This document shows positions 37,075-45,159 of a stretch of 64,000 bases of DNA, piece by piece; position 1 is the first letter of the stretch, and each line of letters opens with the position of its first letter. Origin of the DNA: Bacillus rubiinfantis (GTDB taxonomy: Bacteria > Bacillota > Bacilli > Bacillales > Cytobacillaceae); assembly GCA_000752035.1 (NCBI GenBank), contig CCFE01000032.1:2501-66500 (forward strand). Reading direction: 5' to 3'. Both the position numbers and the translations under genes were made by a program. The notes under the pieces were generated by a model. It saw only the letters and a list, made by a program, of their open reading frames with translations. It was not told where the DNA came from and searched no databases.

Positions 37075-38339
37075 CTATTACCCTCCAATATAACCGTTTT
37101 TTGAGCCGTAACATGATATCCAACAAAGTAAATGACAAATGAAATAATAATTCCAATTAACGGTTGATTAGCTACTTGAGGCAAACTAGGGAAAAATGAT
37201 AAAACAACCGGAAGACAGGCAATGACCGCTCCTACCAGCCAAGAAAACACACCTAAACGATTAATTCCTTCGACTTCTTTCCAGAGATGTTTATTTCCCT
37301 TATTCATCACCCAATAAGAAGCAATCATAACACCTGCTACTGGCGGAATCATCGCGGAAAGAATCGACATAATTGGTGTAAAGTAATTTAAGATGCCTAC
37401 TACTGCCAACACAGTTCCAATTGTTCCAGCAATTCCGACTGCCAGCTTTTCTTTTTCTTTGGAAATGTTAAAAACATTAATCAAGGCAAACCCGCCTGAA
37501 ATAGCATTAACCAAATTTGTTTTCCATGTTGCTAAAATCAACGCAACACCACCAATAAATGGAGTAGCAATTTTTAAGAATACCGCCGTAATATCACTAG
37601 TTTGATAGGCGATTGTTAAAACAGCACCTACCCCAATCATGAGAATACCTGCTGGAATGATTCCAAAGACTGCAGCCTTTATCACATCTGAGCGTTTTTT
37701 GGAGAATTGCGAATAATCACCCGCAATGACTGCACCTAAGGCAAAGGAACCAATCGTTACAGATAGGCCATCCATAAAGCTCATATTTCCTTTTGGTTTG
37801 TAATCCTGAATTAACTGTAAGTGATCACCTGATAATGTTTGGAATAGTCCGTAAACACAAATCACAACTAATAAAGGAACCGCGATATAACTTAATATCC
37901 TAAGTACTTTAACCCCATAAATAGCGGAAATCACCATGACCATCCCGCTAAGAAAAGACGCGAATGGAACTGGCATAGTTATATGAAAGGTAGCTAGTAA
38001 ACTAGCTAACGCAGCTCCGCAAACATTAGCTTGGATGCCAAACCAGCCTAAGCAGGCAATCGCTAAAATAATCGATATGATGGTTCGGGACCCTTTTTTA
38101 CCAAATACTTGTCCTGCCACTTGAACTGTTGATTTACCTAAATCCGTGCTTTGAATTCCTTGAAGGATCATGATGACGACTATAATTGCATAACCCACAA
38201 AAGTTGCTAATAATGCTTTTGGTAAACTCATTCCGCTTATCAATGCATTTCCTACTAAAAGACTTGGTATGCAAACCAAGGCTCCGGCCCAAATAATCCC
38301 AAGACTAAACCAAGACTGATGTTTTCGACTGTTTTCCAT
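37071..38339 (-). CDS. Cytosine/purine permease, CodB-like (NCS1)
   Basis: A 422-residue NCS1-family transporter with 12 helices, related to CodB. Visible features are the substrate-site region GSFALGAVIAGDYSQFSKKRSDV (about residues 190-215) and WKTNLVNAISGGFALINVF. It is the first gene of the permease-DUF917-HyuA operon and probably brings in the compound those enzymes process. GGAGGGGCC precedes ATG. A palindrome overlapping its promoter is a likely PucR site. Confidence 0.9.
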   Translation of the reverse strand: MENSRKHQSWFSLGIIWAGALVCIPSLLVGNALISGMSLPKALLATFVGYAIIVVIMILQGIQSTDLGKSTVQVAGQVFGKKGSRTIISIILAIACLGWFGIQANVCGAALASLLATFHITMPVPFASFLSGMVMVISAIYGVKVLRILSYIAVPLLVVICVYGLFQTLSGDHLQLIQDYKPKGNMSFMDGLSVTIGSFALGAVIAGDYSQFSKKRSDVIKAAVFGIIPAGILMIGVGAVLTIAYQTSDITAVFLKIATPFIGGVALILATWKTNLVNAISGGFALINVFNISKEKEKLAVGIAGTIGTVLAVVGILNYFTPIMSILSAMIPPVAGVMIASYWVMNKGNKHLWKEVEGINRLGVFSWLVGAVIACLPVVLSFFPSLPQVANQPLIGIIISFVIYFVGYHVTAQKTVILEGNR

Positions 38340-38377
38340 GTGGCCCCTCCTGTTTTTTAAATAAATTGATTTTTCTT

Positions 38378-38407
38378 ATTATAAAAGAAGACTCGCAGCG
38401 GAGTCTT
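38378..38407 (-). promoter_or_regulatory. Permease promoter -10 and overlapping palindrome (candidate PucR site)
   Basis: TATAAT (38378-38383) is preceded on the minus strand by the perfect 7-base inverted repeat AAGACTC-N6-GAGTCTT (38388-38407), which replaces a consensus -35. A regulator bound here would control the permease operon; the adjacent PucR-type gene is the obvious candidate. Confidence 0.55.
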
Positions 38408-38419
38408 TTTCAAAAATGA

Positions 38420-38464
38420 AAAAAAAATCCGAATTTTTGTTGTTTCCAACAAAGACCCGGATTT
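38420..38464 (-). terminator. Terminator of the pucR-like gene
   Basis: AAATCCG and CGGATTT with inner TTTGTTG/CAACAAA pairing form a long stem followed by TTTTTTT on the minus strand, just after the stop codon at 38467. Confidence 0.85.
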
Positions 38465-38466
38465 GT

Positions 38467-40059
38467 TTAGTTATTTACTAACCGATAAATCATGCATGCT
38501 AGATAAACATCATAAAAATCAGAGTAATCAGTCACATTGTAACCAATCAGCTCGCTAATCTTTTTTATTCGATATTTCACTGTATTTTTATGAATAAATA
38601 GAAGTTTTGCGCAGTCATCAAAATTCCCCTTTGCATCAAGCAGAAAAGCCATCAATGTTCTTAAAGAATCTTGGTCATTTAGAATTGGGGTAATGATGGA
38701 CAACCATTCTTCCATCTTTTCTTCCCCTTGTTTACTAAACTCAATCGCCCGTTCTATTGAACGTATCTCCGCCGCAGTAAACAGTTTGCGCAGAGGAAAA
38801 ATTGTATGGACTTTATTGCCAATATTATTGACCAGTTGATACATTCGGCGAACATCCAAGGTATTTCGCATCTTCGGACAATAAACAATTTCTGAAATTT
38901 GCGAGAAGTAGTTAGTACTTTCAATAAATTCGGATGCAATCTCTAACTCAGGATATTTATATAAGTAATTCCCTAAAAGGACGATGACACAATGGTCGAT
39001 TATTTGAATTACGGCTGTTTTATAGTATTTTGTAAGTTGCGTTGCTAATTCTTCTCTAATTTTCTTTTCTTCCGATAAATCTTTAATGTACACTAACCAC
39101 ATCATTTCAATTGCAGATACATCGATATGCAGCAGATTGGCTAATCTTCGCATCTTATCACTTTCATCATTCACAATCGCTTTGACTAATGCGTACTCGC
39201 TTACTTCAGCATGCTTATCTCCCCATAGATTGATTACTACTTGTACCACTTCACTGATTTTTTCAATCGTTTTTGCTGGTAATTTTGTATTTTCTTTAAT
39301 GACAAAAAGATAAAGTGGCCCACCATTTTTCTGTTGTATAGTCTTATACTCAACAGAACAGGACAAACCGTTCTTATCTATCTCTTCTTTTAGCGCTTTT
39401 TCGCCCAAAATATATTGTGAATACTCCTTGATAATTTTTAATACATCTAAAGATGAATTTCGCGGCCACATTACTTGGTTCATAATATCAAAATTAGCAT
39501 TCGTCAGTAGAATGTTAACCTTCAAACGATCAGATAAAAACTTAAGTGTAACTTCCACGCTCCGTAAATGTTCAGGCAGCAAAGAAACTTTTTCTAATGC
39601 CTCATTTACAAAGTTATCAGTAATTGCTTGGTTACTTACAATTGCTTCCATCACTTCATAGATGACTTCATTATAGCGGAGAGAATAATCGTTTTTTGGC
39701 ATACAAATGATGATGAAATCTAAAGATTCGGCTAGCTCCAGAACCTCCTCTGGGATTTCTGGCAGGATAATGCCAACATAATATAAAATTAAACCTAATT
39801 CGCCCAAATCATGTAAATGCTGAATGGCTTTACATTGTTTTTCCACACTATCTTTAATGGAATAAAATGAGCTGATGACAAGTTCTTCAGAATACCACTC
39901 TTCTTGAACGGTTTGGATTCCCTGCGAAAAAAACTCCACATTAGAGACTTCTAACACAGATAAAGATGAAACAGTTCGCTCTAGATTCTTTTCTCCAGTT
40001 AATACTTCTGCACCCCTTAACGAGGGCATTTGCAATAAATCTTTTACGGTTATCCCCAT
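38467..40059 (-). CDS. PucR family transcriptional regulator
   Basis: A 530-residue activator/repressor. The N-terminal PucR domain (residues 1-125) starts MGITVKDLLQMPSLRG, a GGDEF-like middle region follows, and the C-terminal HTH_30 contains LLFIHKNTVKYRIKKISELIGY. B. subtilis PucR controls purine catabolism genes. ATG 40059 is preferred over GTG 40071/40068: a duplicated copy of this start at 42357 keeps the ATG frame but has a one-base insertion in the GTG part. It regulates most likely the adjacent permease-DUF917-HyuA operon. Confidence 0.9.
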   Translation of the reverse strand: MGITVKDLLQMPSLRGAEVLTGEKNLERTVSSLSVLEVSNVEFFSQGIQTVQEEWYSEELVISSFYSIKDSVEKQCKAIQHLHDLGELGLILYYVGIILPEIPEEVLELAESLDFIIICMPKNDYSLRYNEVIYEVMEAIVSNQAITDNFVNEALEKVSLLPEHLRSVEVTLKFLSDRLKVNILLTNANFDIMNQVMWPRNSSLDVLKIIKEYSQYILGEKALKEEIDKNGLSCSVEYKTIQQKNGGPLYLFVIKENTKLPAKTIEKISEVVQVVINLWGDKHAEVSEYALVKAIVNDESDKMRRLANLLHIDVSAIEMMWLVYIKDLSEEKKIREELATQLTKYYKTAVIQIIDHCVIVLLGNYLYKYPELEIASEFIESTNYFSQISEIVYCPKMRNTLDVRRMYQLVNNIGNKVHTIFPLRKLFTAAEIRSIERAIEFSKQGEEKMEEWLSIITPILNDQDSLRTLMAFLLDAKGNFDDCAKLLFIHKNTVKYRIKKISELIGYNVTDYSDFYDVYLACMIYRLVNN

Positions 40060-40338
40060 TTCAATCACCACATTTCCTGATTTCCTATAAATTGGAGATA
40101 TAATTTGTATATGTATTGGGCTTTAGCTTTTTATTATTGTACTGTCAAATTCATATAATTAAAAGATTTAGATTTTTAACTATTTAATGACATTTACACG
40201 CGAGAATGAATATTGTTTAACCCAATTGAAAAATAACTCAATAACCTAGGGTGATTTGTACATGTTCGAGAATTTTTCGGCACTTAAATCAAAGTGATTT
40301 GTAATTAAATGGAATTCATTGCCTTTTGTACCTTTTTA

Positions 40339-40389
40339 TAAAATAAAATGTCTGTAGTTAATTGCAATAGCAAATAAACTACAGACTTT
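40339..40389 (-). terminator. Terminator following the cobalamin riboswitch
   Basis: GTCTGTAGTT and AACTACAGAC form a perfect stem with a 19-base loop, followed on the minus strand by ATTTTATTTT. It lies just downstream of the aptamer and would end its transcript. No vitamin B12-related gene follows. From here to the pucR start (about 260 bases) I see no gene. Confidence 0.8.
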
Positions 40390-40412
40390 TCCATCAACTA
40401 TAAATTCGAAGC

Positions 40413-40566
40413 AAATAGGCAGGTCTTCAGGCTTTAGGTCACCGTTTTATTAGCCTTCTTAGAGCGAACCCATCGGTTTTTCTAATAAAACTCCCCATTA
40501 CAGTGGCGGAATCGCTGTAGACTTTCACTTCATCCACAATTCCCCCCAAAGGGCACATACTGCTTT
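40413..40566 (-). promoter_or_regulatory. Cobalamin (B12) riboswitch without an evident target gene
   Basis: On the minus strand the segment begins GTGCCCTTTGGGG and continues with GTGAAAGTCTACAGCGA, then the B12-box form CCGCCACTGTAATGGGGAG, and ends AAGCCTGAAGACCTGCC. These match the cobalamin riboswitch order P3-P6 core, B12 box and P1 closing strand. A terminator follows at once. The next gene on this strand is the PucR regulator 350 bases on, which is not a usual B12 target. Confidence 0.85.
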
Positions 40567-40634
40567 TATTCTATTTTCTATCACTTAATCATTTAGGGGA
40601 ATTGTGTGAAATTACATCCATTACATTAAAAAAC

Positions 40635-41084
40635 TTATCGGACTTCTATAGTAAATGCATAATTTGAATCTCCTTTGTCCCACTTTGCAAAGAGATCGTA
40701 AACATATACGCCTTCTTCTTTTGGTGCAGTAAAAATATTTTCGTTTAATGGTACATTTTCTGTTTCTCCATTCTGTAACCATTGATTTACTCTTATTGAA
40801 TTTTTATTTGGCTCAGTTTTAAATTCTATCTTTATCTCAGATGCAGGTAATACAATTGTGGGTTTAAGACCCTGATGTTTAATTAGTTCTGGTGGAGAAG
40901 CCGTGTCGGCACATACATTTTTAAAAAGCCCTTCCCAACAATATGAACCCTGTACTACCTCCACCTTTTTTCCACCAACAGTTAGGATTGGAGAAGGTGG
41001 TTTAGAACTTAATTGTCCAATAACAAAATATATCCCCAAGACTAACCCGACTAATACTATTAGTAGAATCATAAACTTTCTCAC
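40635..41084 (-). CDS. Hypothetical membrane-anchored exported protein
   Basis: A 149-residue protein with an N-terminal hydrophobic anchor (residues 4-24) and an outer domain containing GSYCWEGLFKNVCADTASPPELIK, with two cysteines that could form a disulfide, and a beta-rich C-terminal half (EGVYVYDLFAKWDKGDSNYAF). Proteins with this pattern are common in Bacillus genomes but have no assigned function. The start overlaps GGGGGGAATTTG upstream. No operon partner is evident. Confidence 0.7.
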   Translation of the reverse strand: MRKFMILLIVLVGLVLGIYFVIGQLSSKPPSPILTVGGKKVEVVQGSYCWEGLFKNVCADTASPPELIKHQGLKPTIVLPASEIKIEFKTEPNKNSIRVNQWLQNGETENVPLNENIFTAPKEEGVYVYDLFAKWDKGDSNYAFTIEVR

Positions 41085-41475
41085 AAATTCCCCCCCTTTC
41101 TTTTATTAGGTTAGTCGTAAAGAATATCAAAAGGTTACTCGTTTTTTTAACTTCCATTAACCTGCCCGTTATCCGTCAAGAAGCCCCTTCACTCTAGTCT
41201 TAACGTTGGAAAAACATAGCATTTGCTATATTTAAGCGCGCCTAGCGTATGGTTTTAAAAATATTGGCGACATTTTATAGTCATAAAAATATATAATTGT
41301 TAAAATATATAAAATTTGCTTAAATTTACCTGTATCCAATTATATAATCCTATTAAAAGGATATAAATTTTGGGGGGTAATCAATTGAAGAATAAGATAT
41401 CATTCAGCGCAAATGATAAGGCTTCTTATGACGCTGCCTATAAGAAATATTAACAAGAAGAGGAGGAATAAAAAA
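41085..41475 (+). other. AT-rich stretch with a 22-codon remnant frame
   Basis: Mostly non-coding. At 41385-41453 a TTG-initiated 22-codon frame (KNKISFSANDKASYDAAYKK) follows GGGGGG; it ends in TAA just before the GGAGG of the next broken gene. It may be what is left of that gene's upstream part. Nothing else is recognised. Confidence 0.35.
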
Positions 41476-41932
41476 ATGTTGAACCGTATACAAAGACCCT
41501 GTAACAATTGAAACTAGTAACGGTACCAAAGAAGTTTCAACACCATATACAAATTACAAAGTTACTGTCTTAAAAAATATAAAGGGCAATCTAGTTACGG
41601 ATACTTCCATCCCTATCCAAAAGGCAGGGGGCGTAAATGAAGATGGTTCTTCTGTTGTTTTGTATGAAGATGATACTTTACCGGAGGAAGGAAAGGCATA
41701 TGTGTTTTTAGCTTATACACAAGATGATGGATCGTTATTAGTGTCAGGTCCTAATTCGAATAAATACGTTGAAGATATTAATCAAAATATGACCGCCAAA
41801 AAAATGGCAAGAGGGACAACTTTTTTGGATAAGGATGCCTTAGATGTAATTTCTGAATATAAAAATGCATATGAAGATGAAAAAACTACAGATAGAGATC
41901 GCTCTATATCCAAATTTGATAACGAGCAATAA
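41476..41932 (+). pseudogene. Broken gene for a small exported protein
   Basis: An ATG with a good ribosome site (AGAGGAGGAATAAA) starts at 41476 but hits a stop after 11 codons. From 41483 another frame is open to 41932 and reads as a protein of about 150 residues: PVTIETSNGTKEVSTPY, NYKVTVLKNIKGNL, GKAYVFLAYTQDDGSL, ending in a charged tail. The signal-peptide part and start are missing, indicating a deletion or frameshift near 41480. The fragment resembles secreted Bacillus proteins of unknown role. Confidence 0.6.
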
Positions 41933-42067
41933 AAGCAAATAAAACATAGATAAAAACCAATGTACTGCTTTCCCTCAAGCGAGGGGGTAATTTGCTAAAG
42001 TTTTAAAAGGTCCTTAGAAGGAAGGCAAACTGCTGATTTGCTTATTGTGGTCAACCGTTTCTCATGA

Positions 42068-42140
42068 TAAAAAAGAGAAGTGAATAGCAAATAAACTGGT
42101 ACCTGTAGGTACCAGTTTAAAAATCTCCCTTCTCTTTTTT
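42068..42140. terminator. Nested bidirectional hairpin
   Basis: AAAAAAGAGAAG and CTTCTCTTTTTT enclose a second perfect stem AAACTGGTACC-TGTA-GGTACCAGTTT (42093-42118). It can end transcription in both directions. The rest of the 41933-42270 gap shows no gene. Confidence 0.7.
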
Positions 42141-42270
42141 ATTCTTTCTATGTTTTGCTTTTACCTTACAATTTTCCCCAACTCTATAGGCATGTGTAAT
42201 TGTTTTTATAGATGATTTTTCCAAATTCTAACAATGTTGTTTCTTTGTTTTACCTCCGCTCTCCTACGTT

Positions 42271-42357
42271 TTAAAACTTCCATACATTTTGTAAACTTAA
42301 TACTTCTGCACCCCTTAACGAGGGCATTTGCAATAAATCTTTTACAGTTATCCCCAT
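42271..42357 (-). pseudogene. Duplicated 5' fragment of the pucR-like gene
   Basis: Bases 42296-42366 repeat the start of the pucR gene (about 39992-40070) nearly exactly, including MGITVKDLLQMPSLRGAEVL. After that the frame runs into unrelated sequence and stops at 42271, giving 28 codons. A one-base insertion precedes the ATG. It is a remnant of a duplication with the same orientation as the intact gene. Confidence 0.85.
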
Positions 42358-42418
42358 GTTCAATCACCACTTCTTACGGGTAAGGCAAGACGCCTTTGTA
42401 TTTTATGATTTAGGCTTG

Positions 42419-42577
42419 TTAATCGTTCTTCCTTACTATATCATCTTTCAATTTGTGTTCTAAAAAAGCCCTCACTTCCTCAAGTTGCATGCCCATATTT
42501 TTAGCTTCGATGATTAGCTCTACCCATTCTTCATCAAATTCCAACAGATCAACTATGTTTGCCGTTTTAATCTCCAT
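42419..42577 (-). CDS. SinI-like anti-repressor, small protein
   Basis: A 52-residue frame starting at ATG 42577 after AGGGGGAAG. Residues 13-40 (EFDEEWVELIIEAKNMGM, then QLEEVRAFL) match the SinI/SinR dimerisation helices of B. subtilis SinI (LDQEWVELMVEAK...EEIRKYL). Such proteins bind SinR-type repressors and release biofilm genes. No sinR is adjacent; the gene lies 14 bases after a TetR-family gene on the same strand and is probably cotranscribed. The spacing of the ribosome site is short. Family assignment is strong for the motif, but the partner is unknown. Confidence 0.8.
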   Translation of the reverse strand: MEIKTANIVDLLEFDEEWVELIIEAKNMGMQLEEVRAFLEHKLKDDIVRKND

Positions 42578-42591
42578 CTTCCCCCTATAGA

Positions 42592-43197
42592 TTACTTTAA
42601 TGATTTTGTATTCTGCAAACCATATAAATAAATATCCACTATCTCGTTTGCTAGTTGCTGTGGACTTTTTTCACCTGTAAATAGCTTCGTCATGGTGAGT
42701 CGCTCAATAGCTCCAATGATACATTCTGCAACAATTACCATATCTAGATCCTGTCGAAAATAATTATCTTGTTGCTCCGCTAATAGATTCTCGGCAATCT
42801 GCATTACCATCGCTTGCTTTATTTCCTTCGCATCGTCTGCTAGGAAAAAACCAATCCTCGTCAAGTGCCGATGATCATCAAAGAATTGAAACACTGCAAG
42901 TAAACCTGAACTTATTTTAGTAAAGAGATTACTATTATCTAGATTGGACTCGAGCCTGCTCTCTTTTGTCAAATTGATTAGTTTGTTACGAAATGTATGT
43001 ACGAGTTCTTGGAAAATAGCCTCCTTACTGGAGAAATAAAGGTAAAAACTTGGCTGCGTTAGGCCCGCTCGATTAACAATCGTACTTACCTTTGTTTGAT
43101 GGAACCCATTTTTTGCAAATTCTTCTGCAGCAACCGCAAGCAGAGCCTCTTTGCTTTTGACCCCGATAGACCCTTTCTGTCTGCCTCGTTGTCCCAT
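42592..43197 (-). CDS. TetR/AcrR family transcriptional regulator
   Basis: A 201-residue repressor-type protein. The N-terminal TetR HTH spans residues 15-60 (LLAVAAEEFAKNGFHQTKVSTIVNRAGLTQPSFYLYFSSKEAIFQELV), followed by a helical ligand domain without recognisable specificity. ATG 43197 was chosen because GAGGCGG lies just before; the upstream TTG has no site. It precedes the SinI-like gene by 14 bases. The target is unknown; no transporter gene is adjacent. Confidence 0.88.
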   Translation of the reverse strand: MGQRGRQKGSIGVKSKEALLAVAAEEFAKNGFHQTKVSTIVNRAGLTQPSFYLYFSSKEAIFQELVHTFRNKLINLTKESRLESNLDNSNLFTKISSGLLAVFQFFDDHRHLTRIGFFLADDAKEIKQAMVMQIAENLLAEQQDNYFRQDLDMVIVAECIIGAIERLTMTKLFTGEKSPQQLANEIVDIYLYGLQNTKSLK

Positions 43198-43360
43198 TAT
43201 ACCGCCTCTAATCTTAATCAAAAGATATATTACTTTGGAGTATTATCCTACGAAAAATAGCACCGCGTCAAGTAATCTATTAAAATTTTTAAAAAATTTT
43301 AAATAAGGCTATATTCCCTTTATTCCTTTTCAAATTTCGGGTGGAAATGAAGAAATTACC

Positions 43361-43412
43361 AAAAAAGCTGACCGAATTGATGTATCATCACCAATTTAGT
43401 CAGCCTTTTTTC
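43361..43412. terminator. Bidirectional terminator
   Basis: AAAAAAGCTGAC-N2-AATT and AATT-N2-GTCAGCCTTTTTT form a stem with T-runs on both strands. Confidence 0.8.
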
Positions 43413-43459
43413 AATCAACGTTAAATTCCTTTAGATAGGAAGCCCCACTTTCTTCCTTT

Positions 43460-43801
43460 TTAATCTTCAGTCAGACTACTTTGTTGTGCATTAAATAGAT
43501 TAATTGCTTCGGAACTAATTTCTACTGTATCCTGCTGCCGTTTGGCTGTCTGCTGTTGATTAGTTTCATTATTTTTTTGGCTTGATTGCAGCTGTTGAAT
43601 CTGGAGATCAATCTGATTCATTTCTTGTTGATATTGTTGAATTTTTTGCTGCTTTGTTTTTGCATCATCTTTTGACAAATTTTCTTGTTGAATCTCTTGC
43701 TGCAGCTTTTGTCTCTGTCTTTGTAATTCCTTAATACTACTAGATGAATCACTAGATGTTTGACTTGTATAGCTAGAATTGCTAACAGATGAAACTTGCA
43801 T
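43460..43801 (-). CDS. FlxA-like glutamine-rich coiled-coil protein
   Basis: A 113-residue hydrophilic protein, Gln/Ser-rich, with a continuous coiled coil from about residue 20 to 80 (IKELQRQRQKLQQEIQQ and QQYQQEMNQIDLQIQQLQ). A short conserved C-terminal segment (VEISSEAINLFNAQQ) is seen in FlxA-like proteins. Flagellar linkage exists for E. coli FlxA; the role here is unknown. ATG 43801 follows AAGGATGCAAC. It stands alone. Confidence 0.7.
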   Translation of the reverse strand: MQVSSVSNSSYTSQTSSDSSSSIKELQRQRQKLQQEIQQENLSKDDAKTKQQKIQQYQQEMNQIDLQIQQLQSSQKNNETNQQQTAKRQQDTVEISSEAINLFNAQQSSLTED

Positions 43802-43978
43802 GTTGCATCCTTCTCTCATTGTTATTATGTATTATAATTTATAAAGCTAACTATATTATAGGCCTTAAACCTTAACGTTTTCTTAACTTAATGAGAGAAT
43901 GGCGATTGTTAAAAACGTGAATCAATAGAAGGGTTAGGTATGTATCACCAACCCCTAGAACAAATTCAGTGTTAATTT

Positions 43979-44995
43979 TTACGTTAAGTTGCGAACTCCA
44001 GTTTCTAATATTTCCATTTGCAGAAGTGTCTGCTCGTCTGTGATGGTTTTTTCTTTACCATTTATGATTGTCTCATATAAATCATCATATACTCTTCCAT
44101 AATCACCATCCACGGATTTCACTTTTTCTTCGTGGATGGTTCCTTCTTCATCGATATAGGTTAATACACCATAATGCTGCAGTGTATCAACACCAAAATC
44201 TTTGTTATCAGGCATGTAAAATAGCTTTAAATGTTCTTCCTGACGATCCTTGGTTTCTTTTACAAAGCATCCCTTTTTGCCGTATACGACGAAACTTGGT
44301 CTTTCTTTAAGTCTGAAGTAACTGGATTTAACAGATACTTTCAACACACCATAATATAAATCTAAATCAAAATAATCATTCATTCTTCCTTGTCCTAATA
44401 ATTGCCTTACATCATAATGTAATGAATCTGGCTTGCCAAAATAGCTGATAACTTGATCTAGTGTGTGACAACCATGCCCGTATAAAAATGACCATATAGG
44501 ATTAAAAGAATGAACAGATTCGGGTACTTCAGGACGGTAATAGTCATAATTCATTTCCACTTCCAGCAAGTCCCCTAATTTCCCTTCTTCAATGACCTTT
44601 TGAACAGTTAAAAAATCACTATCAAAACGTCTATTTTGATACGTCTGAACAATTAATCCTCTTTCTCTTGCCAATGCAAATATTTCTTTTGCCTGTTCTG
44701 ATGTTTCCATAAAAGGCTTTTCGACTAAACAGTGTTTATTTTTGTTTAATACTAATTTTGCGTATTCATAATGACTGTCTTGTCTTGTACAAACTACAAT
44801 AAGTTGAATCTCCTTGTCATTTACTAGTTCAGCTAAATCAGAGGTGTAATTAACACCTGCAATCCTATCCCAAGCCTCATGCTTAGGATTTCTTTGATAA
44901 ATGGTCTTTACCTTTATATTCTTTCTTTGCAGTACAAATGGCAGATGATATCTGTTAGTACTTTTCCCATTTCCAATATAACCGATAGTAAGCAT
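43979..44995 (-). CDS. Gfo/Idh/MocA family oxidoreductase
   Basis: A 338-residue NAD(P)-dependent sugar or inositol-type dehydrogenase. The N-terminal Rossmann fold starts IGYIGNGKSTNRYHLP, the family Lys-Pro motif LVEKPFM is at about residues 92-98, and the C-terminal GFO_IDH_MocA domain includes GHGCHTLDQVISYFG with the probable catalytic His. It lies downstream of the PTS operon but behind a terminator, so cotranscription is uncertain. AGGGGGCTGCT precedes ATG. The substrate cannot be told. Confidence 0.9.
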   Translation of the reverse strand: MLTIGYIGNGKSTNRYHLPFVLQRKNIKVKTIYQRNPKHEAWDRIAGVNYTSDLAELVNDKEIQLIVVCTRQDSHYEYAKLVLNKNKHCLVEKPFMETSEQAKEIFALARERGLIVQTYQNRRFDSDFLTVQKVIEEGKLGDLLEVEMNYDYYRPEVPESVHSFNPIWSFLYGHGCHTLDQVISYFGKPDSLHYDVRQLLGQGRMNDYFDLDLYYGVLKVSVKSSYFRLKERPSFVVYGKKGCFVKETKDRQEEHLKLFYMPDNKDFGVDTLQHYGVLTYIDEEGTIHEEKVKSVDGDYGRVYDDLYETIINGKEKTITDEQTLLQMEILETGVRNLT

Positions 44996-45034
44996 AGCAG
45001 CCCCCTAAAATTTTTTTGCGATATTTGGTATATG

Positions 45035-45081
45035 AAAAGCACCTCCTTAAAATGATTAGGTTTATCATACTAGGAGGTGCT
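45035..45081 (-). terminator. Terminator of the mannose-family PTS operon
   Basis: AGCACCTCCT and AGGAGGTGCT form a perfect 10-base stem with a 24-base loop, followed by TTTTC on the minus strand. Confidence 0.8.
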
Positions 45082-45159
45082 GCTCTATTTGTATGTGTTG
45101 TGTAGATACAGGCTTACACTTGATCGTCGAAGGAAGCCTAGATTAACAGTCTTCGCTAA

